IMG/VR virus record: IMGVR_UViG_3300032083_002429
Coordinates: 1 to 55,248 of that record
DNA from: a virus
DNA length: 55,248 nucleotides
Strand: one strand, 5' to 3'
Positions 25,201 through 32,640 of this stretch are shown in pieces; position 1 is the stretch's first letter, and the number at the start of each line of letters is the position of its first letter. Under the pieces are notes generated by a model that was not told the DNA's origin, did not search any database, and saw only the letters and a list, made by a program, of their open reading frames with translations. A program made the position numbers and the translations under genes.

Positions 25201-25652
25201 CAATATCTGTGACGGAGTCAGTGAGAGATTCAATGCATGAAGTCAAGATTAACCCGATCACTTTCTTTGCAGGAGCAGGCATAGTTAACTTTGGTAATTT
25301 AACCAAAACATCGGCAAGTTCAGCATTGGATAGGATCAACGTTGCAAGGTTGGCAGTGTATCTAAGAACACAACTAGATGCTATTGCTAAACCGTTCATA
25401 TTCGAACCAAATGATGAACTGACAAGGAACGAGATCAAAGGTGCGGTCGAATCATTCTTGTTGGAACTGGTCGGACAGAGAGCATTGTTTGACTTCTTGG
25501 TAGTTTGTGATGACACAAACAACACATCTACTAGAATAGATAGAAATGAACTGTACGTAGATATAGCAATTGAGCCGATCAAATCAGTTGAATTTATTTA
25601 CATACCGTTGAGGATTAAAAACACAGGAGAAATTGCAAAATTAGGAAGCTAA
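22224..25652 (+). CDS. gp18: Tail sheath protein (gp18-like), greatly enlarged
   Basis: The 1142-residue sheath subunit compares with 659 in T4. The N-terminus (LTSPGVEVSVINESFYVPSD and LQAAYSFLGVANRAYVLRAN) and the C-terminal 300 residues (DRINVARLAVYLRTQLD, KPFIFEPNDELTRNEIKGAV, VEFIYIPLRIKN) are the conserved sheath core that polymerises around the tube and contracts. Between about residues 120 and 740 lies a long Thr/Ser/Gly-rich insertion with at least four modules of the form DGTxWxDT (PTDGTYWFDL, RPDGSVWFKT, PADGTLWYDT, NDLWIDTSD). These probably project from the tail surface. Confidence 0.93.
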   Translation: MALTSPGVEVSVINESFYVPSDAGTTPLFIVASAQDKTNGAGDGTATGTTVAGANTAYLISSQRELTETFGDPSFYTDTSGNSLQGYELNEYGLQAAYSFLGVANRAYVLRANIDTGELLGSATAPTADPTDGTYWFDLASTSYGLFEWSQTNQTFTAITPILITLVGELVGGVSTGAPLTSIGQVGSYAINTTHVSNKIFKKTASNTWVQVGSQTWHTSLPVVSVASGTTVTNGHNMIMNGVTVTVSGTTLTAVASAIGSNVTNVTASINSVTGNLDIFHNGLALGDSAGGTGTIRFDEGTGLLASLGITAGVKNGVQFLQAAHTSRPTWKTADEDRPDGSVWFKTTSANAGANIIAKLYASDSASFSTIAAPLHDDHSTAIFKLDPSTGGTSLATGTLYTQFNITEQSITAADSADTTPNVGDFQLFRYEGGQTTVTSLLTSPSFTSSETFSIKETRKNQDGFSTAVTVTLGGTGADDFVAAVNAKVNASASATSTTELINVRASKLTTGEIVLTHVLGGDIRMVDTSGTPLADAGFSTTTAHEYGSYTANSSTLIDNLYKVPTGETIDSSANNALLISNWKRLSYTASLSAPSNEPADGTLWYDTSLEADIMAHNGTTWVGYATAYSTTDPNGPQFSATAPTTQSDGTALVTNDLWIDTSDLENYPKLYKYNTAASISSSNTANQVAVTTTGAAWVLVDKADQTTEDGIVFADARFHTTTDKVAGTSTAAGVPSTIKNLLSDGFLDPDAPDPTLFPQGILLWNTRRSGYNVKEYKNSYITTTKYPGSGSAGLGNIRANNESVATYYPDRWVLKSSNNADGSGSFGRKAQRKVIVEQLKSEIDTNQAIREDQRGFNVIAVPGYPELISNMINLNTDRNNTAFIIGDTPLRLDGTSTAIQNWANNTAGALDNGEDGLISASDYLGVFYPSGLTTDNTGKSIVVPASHMMMRTLANNDNIAFPWFAPSGTRRGVVDNATAVGYIDSASGEFQTISVTESVRDSMHEVKINPITFFAGAGIVNFGNLTKTSASSALDRINVARLAVYLRTQLDAIAKPFIFEPNDELTRNEIKGAVESFLLELVGQRALFDFLVVCDDTNNTSTRIDRNELYVDIAIEPIKSVEFIYIPLRIKNTGEIAKLGS

Positions 25653-25657
25653 TTTTC

Positions 25658-25665
25658 GATAAATA
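25658..25665 (+). promoter_or_regulatory. Late-promoter box GATAAATA for tube gene
   Basis: The box ends 10 nt before the ATG at 25676, with AGGAGA between them, so this short leader still carries a ribosome-binding site. Confidence 0.6.
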
Positions 25666-25675
25666 GGAGAAACAA

Positions 25676-26302
25676 ATGGCAATATCAACATTATCAAAAT
25701 TTACAGTACCTTTAAGCAACGATCAAAGTTCAGCATCACAAGGTCTGTTGATGCCAAAACTCCAGTATCGTTTCAGATTGGTCCTGGAAAATTTTGGAGT
25801 ATCAACACCAAGATCAGAACTAACAAAACAAGTAATGGACGTGACAAGACCCAGCTTGACTTTTGACACAGTGACACTAGATGTGTACAACTCAAAAGTA
25901 TACATGGCAGGTAAACACACTTGGGAACCTATCACAATCCAGATGAGAGATGACGTCAACAACTCGGTTAGCAAACTGGTCGGTGAACAGATACAGAAAC
26001 AGTTTGATTTCTTCGAACAGTCAAGTGCGGCATCAGGTATTGATTACAAATTCACAGGTAGAATTGAAATGCTAGACGGTGGTAACGGATCAAGTGCTCC
26101 AAACGTTCTAGAGACATGGGAACTTTACGGTGCTTATATTGAAAACGTTAACTACAACACACTGGCCTACAACCTTTCGGAACCAGTGACTATCACACTG
26201 TCTATGAGATACGACAATGCGGTACAGACACCACAGGGTACAGGAATCGGAACAGCAGTGGCTAGAACGATCGGTACACTTTCAACAGGTGGTGGACAGT
26301 AA
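25676..26302 (+). CDS. gp19: Tail tube protein (gp19-like)
   Basis: The 208 residues match the T4 gp19 tube family (163 aa in T4): LMPKLQYRFRLVLENFG near the N-terminus, QVMDVTRPSLTFDTVTLDVY and ENVNYNTLAYNLSEPVTITL near the C-terminus. It forms stacked hexameric rings inside the sheath. It follows gp18 as in T4, is preceded by a ribosome-binding site and late box, and is followed by a strong terminator. Confidence 0.93.
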   Translation: MAISTLSKFTVPLSNDQSSASQGLLMPKLQYRFRLVLENFGVSTPRSELTKQVMDVTRPSLTFDTVTLDVYNSKVYMAGKHTWEPITIQMRDDVNNSVSKLVGEQIQKQFDFFEQSSAASGIDYKFTGRIEMLDGGNGSSAPNVLETWELYGAYIENVNYNTLAYNLSEPVTITLSMRYDNAVQTPQGTGIGTAVARTIGTLSTGGGQ

Positions 26303-26335
26303 TAAACAAAATTAGACTTAGCATTTAATACACTG

Positions 26336-26361
26336 AAAGCGTCTTTATAGGCGCTTTTTTT
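26336..26361 (+). terminator. Intrinsic terminator after gp19
   Basis: AAAGCG at 26336-26341 pairs with CGCTTT at 26352-26357, extended by a T-G and a C-G pair, followed by T residues. Confidence 0.8.
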
Positions 26362-26366
26362 GTGAC

Positions 26367-26374
26367 TATAAATA
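26367..26374 (+). promoter_or_regulatory. Perfect late promoter TATAAATA
   Basis: The box ends 5 nt before the ATG at 26380 and lies 5 nt after the gp19 terminator. Initiation as in T4 would place +1 on the A of the ATG. Confidence 0.75.
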
Positions 26375-26379
26375 ACAGT

Positions 26380-27771
26380 ATGCCAAGCATTAACAATTTC
26401 TTAAAAGGTTTCCAAGATGGTCTTCCAGGGATGAAGGACTATCGACACGCATCTAGACTGTACCTCGATAACAATTACCAGTTGATGCCAAAACAGAAGT
26501 TTCTGTTTCACGTGGTATTCGATCTCGATGACTCCATAGCATTTGAAAAATTTAACCCCAGCGAGAGAGCCCAACTCAACATGTTGGTCAAGGCGTGTGA
26601 CCTACCCAAGTACAACATGAGTATGGAAGAAAAGGTACAGTACAACAAGAAGATGTACACGGCCACGAGGATCGCATACGAGCCGATCAACATCACATTC
26701 CACGATGACCATGCAGACACTGTCAACGCATTCTGGAAGAAATACTACGAGTACCACATAGCCGACTCCGTGTCCATGAACTCAGACCTACAGATATCAG
26801 CAACCAAAGACAGTTTGTATGATTCCATCGGTGCTGAAAAAAGGACGAACAAATACGGGTTGGACACTCCTGCGGAACGTGGTAAACCTTTCCTGAAAGG
26901 GATACAGATATTCGTGTTACACAAGAAGAGATTCACGTCAATGACATTGGTCAATCCTGTGATTGGATCATTCAGTCACGACAACCTGGACGCGGCCGAT
27001 GGTGCAGGGATCATGTCTAACACCATGCAGATATTATATGAGACTGTGATATACAAGGCAGGGATAATCAACAGGAACAGTGTTCCAGGATTTGCCACGG
27101 TGAATTACGACAACGAACCATCTCCGTTATCAGTGTTAGGCAGAGGAACAAACAGCATATTTGGACCAGGCGGTGTTGTAGATGGCATAGGGTCAGTGAT
27201 GAGAAATTTAGATAATGGGAACATACTGGGTGCGATACTGGGTGCGTCTAACACCTACAACAATGCCAAGAAGATAAAAAAGAAAGACGTCAAGCAAGAA
27301 TTGAAAGGTATAGCCAAACAAGGTATACTGGACATAGGCAAACAGGCAGGATCAATAACCAATCCAGTTGCTCGATTCTCCGTTGGTGCGGTCGTGGCGG
27401 CAGGGGCCATCATAGCGTCACCCAGGGGAACCAGTGACAACAAAACGAAACTGAACAACACCGTTATTTCTAATCCCGTGCAGGACACGATCAACTTCCT
27501 GTCTGCAGACGAGTCATTTAACATTGTGTCAAACGATGAATCGATCAGAGATCAGATAGCATCAAGCATATACTACAAGGACATAGGTTCACGTACAGGG
27601 CTCACTGTGGCAGAGTCCGACATAGCGTATGCGGCATCTTCCGATAACGTGAAGAACGTGTACAGCAACAAGGCCATAACAGACACGAGGAAACTGGTCA
27701 CAGAAGGATACATAAAAATTGCTAGAGGAACACAAGATGTTCAGATAGTAGCAGAGAAGGCAGGACTATAA
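26380..27771 (+). CDS. Baseplate tail-tube initiator/cap-like protein (gp54/gp48-type)
   Basis: The product has 463 residues. Residues about 30-235 look like a tail-tube-type domain: KFLFHVVFDLDDS, a LVKACDLPKYNMSMEE segment, YEPINITFHDDHADTVNAFW and a closing SNTMQILYETVIYK strand. This order matches gp19, gp48 and gp54 relatives. The C-terminal 220 residues are an extension with an Ala/Val-rich stretch (VGAVVAAGAIIAS). Its place directly after gp19 supports a tube-initiation or cap role at the baseplate, but gp48 and gp54 cannot be separated by eye. A frame from GTG 26362 was rejected because it overlaps the promoter box. Confidence 0.6.
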   Translation: MPSINNFLKGFQDGLPGMKDYRHASRLYLDNNYQLMPKQKFLFHVVFDLDDSIAFEKFNPSERAQLNMLVKACDLPKYNMSMEEKVQYNKKMYTATRIAYEPINITFHDDHADTVNAFWKKYYEYHIADSVSMNSDLQISATKDSLYDSIGAEKRTNKYGLDTPAERGKPFLKGIQIFVLHKKRFTSMTLVNPVIGSFSHDNLDAADGAGIMSNTMQILYETVIYKAGIINRNSVPGFATVNYDNEPSPLSVLGRGTNSIFGPGGVVDGIGSVMRNLDNGNILGAILGASNTYNNAKKIKKKDVKQELKGIAKQGILDIGKQAGSITNPVARFSVGAVVAAGAIIASPRGTSDNKTKLNNTVISNPVQDTINFLSADESFNIVSNDESIRDQIASSIYYKDIGSRTGLTVAESDIAYAASSDNVKNVYSNKAITDTRKLVTEGYIKIARGTQDVQIVAEKAGL

Positions 27772-28148
27772 TGGCAGAATTCTACACCAACTTACCACCA
27801 AAGCAGAAAGACGACCTTGACAAGACCATAGAGAAGTTGACTACCACCAACTATGAAACGGAATATCAATTCAATGTAGGAGAATATGATACCACCGTGG
27901 GTTTCTTCGTCAAGAGAGGTTTCTCCAGGACCGCGGCGGAGTCGACCGCATACGTGATATTGTCACAGGCCAAGATAGACAGCATCAAACCACACGAGCT
28001 GTTAGACAAACTGACCGAGGCGTCGCCTGCACAACTGTCTGAACTGATAACGATCATATTGAATGCCAACCGATACAAATCCAGTAGGTTAGGAGTCAGA
28101 CAGACCCTGGCAACTGTTGAGACTGTGTCAAGAAACATCATAGACTAA
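27771..28148 (+). CDS. Conserved-type small structural-module protein
   Basis: The 125 residues are mostly helical (PPKQKDDLDKTIEKLTTTNY, then YVILSQAKIDSIKPHELLDK and ELITIILNANRYK). The start overlaps the previous stop by 1 nt and its own stop overlaps the gp4 start by 1 nt, so it is translationally coupled between the tube-initiator-like protein and gp4. No known fold is recognised. A role in head or tail completion is inferred only from its neighbours. Confidence 0.7.
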   Translation: MAEFYTNLPPKQKDDLDKTIEKLTTTNYETEYQFNVGEYDTTVGFFVKRGFSRTAAESTAYVILSQAKIDSIKPHELLDKLTEASPAQLSELITIILNANRYKSSRLGVRQTLATVETVSRNIID

Positions 28149-28588
28149 TGTTACCTAGATTCGCGAGGGGCAAATTCTATCCCAAGAATGCCGAGAAGTA
28201 TGTTGGCTTAAAAACCCCAACCTACAGATCAAGTTGGGAACATGCTTTCATGAGATTGTGTGATGAACATCCTAATGTGTACAAGTGGGCCAGCGAGAGT
28301 ATAAAAATTCCTTACAGACATCCGTTCACGGGCAAATACACAGTCTACGTGCCAGATTTTTTCATTGTGTACAACGACAAGAACAGCAAGAAACACGCCG
28401 AGCTTGTGGAAGTTAAACCTGCATCACAGACCACCATGGAAGCGGCCGGCAAAAGCATGGCCAAGAAGAAACAGGTTGTGATAAATCACGCCAAGTGGGA
28501 GGCCGCAAGTGCCTATGCCAAACAGAACAAGCTACGATTCAGGGTTGTGTCAGAAGACCAACTTTTCCACAACGGCAAGCGTAAGTAA
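28148..28588 (+). CDS. gp4: Head completion protein (gp4-like)
   Basis: The 146 residues match T4 gp4 (150 aa): GKFYPKNAEKYVGLKTPTYR, SWEHAFMRLCDEHPNV, YKWASESIKIPYRHPFTGKY, then YVPDFFIVYND and AELVEVKP. The layout SWE...VPDF...EVKP is that of a TnsA-like or restriction-endonuclease-like nuclease core, with D and E-x-K metal-site residues. In T4, gp4 is needed after packaging for the head to accept the tail. Its stop codon overlaps the late box of the next gene. Confidence 0.88.
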   Translation: MLPRFARGKFYPKNAEKYVGLKTPTYRSSWEHAFMRLCDEHPNVYKWASESIKIPYRHPFTGKYTVYVPDFFIVYNDKNSKKHAELVEVKPASQTTMEAAGKSMAKKKQVVINHAKWEAASAYAKQNKLRFRVVSEDQLFHNGKRK

Positions 28589-28591
28589 ATA
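28584..28591 (+). promoter_or_regulatory. Late-promoter-like box AGTAAATA over the gp4 stop codon
   Basis: TAAATA includes the TAA stop of gp4. The box ends 5 nt before the ATG at 28597. Confidence 0.5.
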
Positions 28592-28596
28592 AAACA

Positions 28597-29133
28597 ATGA
28601 CAAAGAAATTAGAAGACATCCTTAATTTACCAAATGTCAAAGACGCATTCAAAGAGGTGGATAAAAAAGAGAAAGATCAGAAATTGAAGGAGACTGCCAA
28701 TGGTGGTACCACTGTTTCATCAAAAAATCTAGATCCAAAGACACAGGCGAACCTACAGAAAAGCTATGCGGAGTTTGACAAGATCGCGGCATCACTGCCA
28801 CAGGTGAAAGGCTTGGGTGATATGTCTGATCTGGAGATGGACAAGCTGGCCGTAGAAGCAGAAGAGAGCTATAAGAACCTAATGGACCTGGGCATGAACG
28901 TGGACTCGCGTTATTCAGGACGTATTTTCGAGGTTGCAAGTAACTTCCTAAAGAACGCCATAGATGCAAAGAGCTCCAAGATAGACAAGAAGCTCAAAAT
29001 GGTGGATCTACAACTCAAGAAGTTGAAGCTGGACAAAGACGGCAATAAAGACGGTTCTCCCATAGAAGAAAGCGATGGATTTGTAATATCTGACCGTAAT
29101 GAATTAATGAAGAAACTATTAAAGAAAGGCTAA
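28597..29133 (+). CDS. gp16: Small terminase subunit (gp16-like)
   Basis: The 178 residues (T4 gp16: 164) share a helical core with the family: MNVDSRYSGRIFEVASNFLK, then AIDAKSSKIDKKLKMVDLQL. The C-terminal segment FVISDRNELMKKLLKKG parallels the FMGSPTELMDEI-type end of T4 gp16. The small subunit regulates gp17 and recognises DNA during packaging initiation. In T4, gp16 and gp17 are adjacent; here two candidate internal-protein genes separate them. The assignment is by pattern and position, without a strong motif. Confidence 0.7.
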   Translation: MTKKLEDILNLPNVKDAFKEVDKKEKDQKLKETANGGTTVSSKNLDPKTQANLQKSYAEFDKIAASLPQVKGLGDMSDLEMDKLAVEAEESYKNLMDLGMNVDSRYSGRIFEVASNFLKNAIDAKSSKIDKKLKMVDLQLKKLKLDKDGNKDGSPIEESDGFVISDRNELMKKLLKKG

Positions 29134-29136
29134 ATA
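29129..29136 (+). promoter_or_regulatory. Late-promoter-like box GCTAAATA over the gp16 stop codon
   Basis: TAAATA includes the TAA stop of the gp16 gene. The box ends 6 nt before the ATG at 29143. Confidence 0.5.
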
Positions 29137-29142
29137 TTGCAT

Positions 29143-29793
29143 ATGAGTACATTCACACAGTATCTTACAGAAGCGGCCAAGTCATATGATTACAAAATCA
29201 AGGTGGCAGGCAATATTGATAAAGACTTCGCATCTAGAATGGAAACAGCATTAGCAAAATTTGAAGTGGCTAAGATGTCAGCGGGCAAGAAAACCCCTAT
29301 CATGACACTGCCGTTGGACTTCCCGATGTTATCAAATGAATCAGTTACAATTTACGATGTTACAACAAACTATCCAGCTTCATCAAATGTCATGAAGGAA
29401 TACCTTTCAGACATTTTAAGAGTTCCGGCAACACACATTGTTGTCAGGAAACCGGGTGAGCCCACAGAGGAATATCAAGACGCTATGCAGGTAGCGAAAA
29501 AATCAGACTTTGCAAATAAAGTAGCAGACGTTGAACAAAAATTCCAAGACAACGCACCAAATGGAAGAGGAAAAGCAGATGATTTATCTGGTGACAAGTA
29601 CAACATGAGTTTGATGAGAGAATTACTTAAAGACAAAGAAGACAGATACCATATTACAAAAGGCACTGACAACAAAGTTGGAAAGGTCATGCCAAGTGAA
29701 GATGATAAAAAAGCAGGTTCTCCAGTACACCCTGGACCAGGACCAGTAAAAGGAAATCCACACCCAGCAACACTACAAGGTTTCAAACAATAA
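29143..29793 (+). CDS. Candidate internal head protein with capsid-targeting-like N-terminus
   Basis: The product has 216 residues. The first eleven, MSTFTQYLTEA, follow the pattern of the T4 internal-protein capsid-targeting sequence (M-x-T-aromatic-x-x-aromatic/F-I/L-x-E, then A), in which gp21 cleaves after the Glu. The rest is a mixed alpha/beta protein with VAGNIDKDFASRMETALAKF and a Pro/Gly/His-rich C-terminus (PVHPGPGPVKGNPHPATLQG). The ATG at 29143 is chosen over an upstream TTG because of the late box. It lies between the two terminase genes. The function after injection or in the head is unknown. Confidence 0.65.
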   Translation: MSTFTQYLTEAAKSYDYKIKVAGNIDKDFASRMETALAKFEVAKMSAGKKTPIMTLPLDFPMLSNESVTIYDVTTNYPASSNVMKEYLSDILRVPATHIVVRKPGEPTEEYQDAMQVAKKSDFANKVADVEQKFQDNAPNGRGKADDLSGDKYNMSLMRELLKDKEDRYHITKGTDNKVGKVMPSEDDKKAGSPVHPGPGPVKGNPHPATLQGFKQ

Positions 29794-29804
29794 GGATATA
29801 AGTT

Positions 29805-30986
29805 ATGGAAATGATCGACGTATTAAAAAAATTAGAAGAAATTGCACAGACTAGACCAGAACTAGTTGCAGATGCGGTGGACAATGTTTCAAGAACTAAT
29901 CCTGCAGAAGTACAAGACAATGCAGTACAAACTGAAAGAGTTGGCGGAATGTCAGACGTACACATAGGTGCACAAGAAGTTGTAGGCGAATACGCGGACG
30001 AAGATGGCAACTTGAAAATGCCAAAACAAGACGTGTTAAGAGCGATGGCGGCTGAAAAAGAAAAAGCAAGTTTTCCTAGATCATACGAGATCGAAACTGC
30101 AATGGCGATGGTCAATGACAAATTTGGCAATGACGGCATAGCAAAAGACGACATGGACATGAGTTCAGAGCAACCAGCACAAGAGCCAGAAGCACTAGAA
30201 GGCAATGCATTTGCACAGGCAGTACAACAAGCCAAAGCGGCAGGCATGAAAAAAGGCGACAAGTTCAAAGTCGGTGACGAAGAACATACATTAAGAGACA
30301 GCGATTTTGAAGGGGAGAGCACAAGAGATATGACTACAGAAAAAACAGAAGGTAAAATACCAGCAGGCTTAAAAGCATACCAAGATAAAAAAGCAGGCAA
30401 AAAAGAAACTGTAAAAGAATCAATACAGATTTCAACAGATTCACCACAGGAAGCAGGCATGATGATGCAACTTCTAAAACTAGCAGGTTTACAAACAGTC
30501 GATCAAGCAATGATCAGCCAGGAACCCGAGCATGGTTCAGACATGGATCCAGGTGCGTTGAACAAGCAAATGGATGTTCCAGGTGATGATGCAATGGGCA
30601 GTATGCAGATGGCTAAAATGAGAGACATGATGACTGCACCAGCAGAAGAGAAAGCAGAAGAAACATTTGCGAATTCAATGGGTGACGAGAAAGAAGAACC
30701 AAAATATCAAGACACAGACACATTGGTAAACACTATGTCAGGTGGTATGAACAGACAAAAGAAAACTTATCCAAAAGTTGCTAGTGGAGATAATCCAATG
30801 GCGGCGGAAGACACAGTAACAGCTGAAAGTTTAGCAAACAGTTTGAGAGAACAGTACGAAACGTTCAAAGAAACTTACATAAAAGTTGCTGAAACAAAAG
30901 TGAAACCTGACTTCTTAGACATGGACAAAGATGGCAACAAGAAAGAACCAATGAAGAAAGCCATCAAAGACAAAGAAGCAAAGTAA
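29805..30986 (+). CDS. Acidic, probably internal or core-associated virion protein
   Basis: The 393 residues are rich in Glu, Lys, Met and Ala and poor in aromatic residues, like scaffold and core proteins. A central LxxLAG motif (MQLLKLAGLQTVDQ, at about residue 220-233) resembles motifs in gp22 and the 852-residue protein at 32641. The tail (DFLDMDKDGNKKEPMKKAIK) contains a Ca-loop-like D-x-D-x-D-G-N pattern. It follows the internal-protein candidate by 11 nt in the same transcript. The function is not known; a role in head assembly or as packaged protein is inferred from composition and context. Confidence 0.65.
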   Translation: MEMIDVLKKLEEIAQTRPELVADAVDNVSRTNPAEVQDNAVQTERVGGMSDVHIGAQEVVGEYADEDGNLKMPKQDVLRAMAAEKEKASFPRSYEIETAMAMVNDKFGNDGIAKDDMDMSSEQPAQEPEALEGNAFAQAVQQAKAAGMKKGDKFKVGDEEHTLRDSDFEGESTRDMTTEKTEGKIPAGLKAYQDKKAGKKETVKESIQISTDSPQEAGMMMQLLKLAGLQTVDQAMISQEPEHGSDMDPGALNKQMDVPGDDAMGSMQMAKMRDMMTAPAEEKAEETFANSMGDEKEEPKYQDTDTLVNTMSGGMNRQKKTYPKVASGDNPMAAEDTVTAESLANSLREQYETFKETYIKVAETKVKPDFLDMDKDGNKKEPMKKAIKDKEAK

Positions 30987-31010
30987 TACTTTTCCGGACA
31001 CCCCAACAGC

Positions 31011-31018
31011 GTTAAATA
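31011..31018 (+). promoter_or_regulatory. Late-promoter-like box GTTAAATA for gp17
   Basis: The box ends 7 nt before the ATG at 31026. Confidence 0.55.
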
Positions 31019-31025
31019 CTACATC

Positions 31026-32618
31026 ATGGCGTATGTATCACTAGATAGCGACCAAATTAAAAAGGCGCACAAGAAACACAAATATTCTAAAACTCAGGTA
31101 GAGCAACTAGAGAAGTGCATGGATGAAAAATCAGGTCCACTGTACTTTATGAAGTCGTTCATGAAGATACAACATCCTGTCAAGGGATCAATCCCTTTCC
31201 ACCCGTTCCCATACCAGGAGAGACTGATATCAAGTTACAACGACCATAGATTTTCAATTGCCATGTTACCCAGACAGACCGGTAAGACTACATGTGCATC
31301 AGGTTTCCTTATTTGGTATGCCATGTTTAGACCAGATTCACAGATACTGATCGCGGCACACAAATACGCAGGTGCATCAGACATAATGTCAAGGGTACGT
31401 TATGCATATGAGATGTTGCCCAGCTGGATCAAGGCAGGTGTGACCCAGTACAACAGGAACAGTATAGAATTTGACAATGGCTCAAAGATCATGGCAACCA
31501 CAACAACTGAGAACACAGGACGGGGTATGTCACTTACACTAGTTTATTGTGATGAGTTTGCATTCGTGCAACCACCTGAGAAGGCCAAAGAGTTTTGGAC
31601 ATCACTATCACCCACACTATCAACTGGTGGTAAGTGCATGATCACTTCTACCCCTAACTCAGATGAAGATCAGTTTGCATTAATTTGGAAAGAAGCCAAC
31701 AAAAGATTTGATGAATACGGCAATGATCAAGAAGTAGGAACCAATGGGTTCTATGCCATGAAAGCACACTGGTCAGAACACCCAGACAGGGATCAGGAAT
31801 GGGCCGATGCAGAGAAGGCCAGGATCGGAGATGAGAGATTTAGGAGGGAGCATGAATGTGAATTCTTGATCTACGATGAGACACTTATCAGTTCCACCCA
31901 TCTAATAGACATGGAAGCACAAGCCCCGGTCGAGGTCACTGGACAGGTACGTTGGTTTAAACGACCCACACCCGGAATGACTTACATGGTATCACTGGAT
32001 CCTGCTATGGGAACAGGCGGAGACTATGCCGCGATACAGGTATTCGAACTGCCAACATTTGAACAAGTAGCAGAATGGCATCACAACACAACACCTATGA
32101 ATCAGCAAGTTAGAATACTACAAAGTATTACCAAACACATTCATGATACAATAATGGAAAAAGATCAATCAGCATCACCGCAAATATTCTATTCTATGGA
32201 AAACAACTCTATAGGTGAAGCGGCATTGTTGAGAGTTATGGATATCGGTGAAGAGAATATTCCGGGCATGTTCCTGTCTGAACCTATCAGGAAAGGACAC
32301 AGGAGGAAGTTCAGGAGAGGATTCAACACAACTGCTAAACACAAAATAGACGCCTGTACTAAATTCAAAGAACTAGTAGAGAACAACAAAATGAAAATTA
32401 ACTCACAATTACTGCTATCAGAACTGAAGGACTTCGTTGCTTCGGGCATGAGTTTCAAAGCCAAAGCCGGACAACACGACGATTTAGTCAGTGCTTGTTT
32501 GTTAATGACACGTATGATTAAGACATTGGCTGATTTTGACCCTAAAATATTTGAAAAATGGACTGACAGAACATCAGAGCTCAAACCAATGCCTGTGTTT
32601 GGCTCTTTCTATGGCTAA
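31026..32618 (+). CDS. gp17: Large terminase subunit (gp17-like)
   Basis: The product has 530 residues (T4: 610). The packaging ATPase has Walker A LPRQTGKT at 81-88, Walker B LVYCDE at 172-177 and a coupling motif TSTPN at 208-212. The RNase H-like nuclease begins with D325 in VSLDPAMGTGGDY, followed by an acidic YSMENN segment at about 391 and GQHDDLVSACL near 485. All key residues are present, so the motor should be functional. It docks on the gp20 portal and cuts and translocates concatemeric DNA. Confidence 0.96.
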   Translation: MAYVSLDSDQIKKAHKKHKYSKTQVEQLEKCMDEKSGPLYFMKSFMKIQHPVKGSIPFHPFPYQERLISSYNDHRFSIAMLPRQTGKTTCASGFLIWYAMFRPDSQILIAAHKYAGASDIMSRVRYAYEMLPSWIKAGVTQYNRNSIEFDNGSKIMATTTTENTGRGMSLTLVYCDEFAFVQPPEKAKEFWTSLSPTLSTGGKCMITSTPNSDEDQFALIWKEANKRFDEYGNDQEVGTNGFYAMKAHWSEHPDRDQEWADAEKARIGDERFRREHECEFLIYDETLISSTHLIDMEAQAPVEVTGQVRWFKRPTPGMTYMVSLDPAMGTGGDYAAIQVFELPTFEQVAEWHHNTTPMNQQVRILQSITKHIHDTIMEKDQSASPQIFYSMENNSIGEAALLRVMDIGEENIPGMFLSEPIRKGHRRKFRRGFNTTAKHKIDACTKFKELVENNKMKINSQLLLSELKDFVASGMSFKAKAGQHDDLVSACLLMTRMIKTLADFDPKIFEKWTDRTSELKPMPVFGSFYG

Positions 32619-32625
32619 CAAACAA

Positions 32626-32633
32626 ACTAAATA
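32626..32633 (+). promoter_or_regulatory. Late-promoter-like box ACTAAATA
   Basis: The box ends 7 nt before the ATG at 32641, in the short gap after gp17. Confidence 0.5.
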
Positions 32634-32640
32634 ATGCTAC

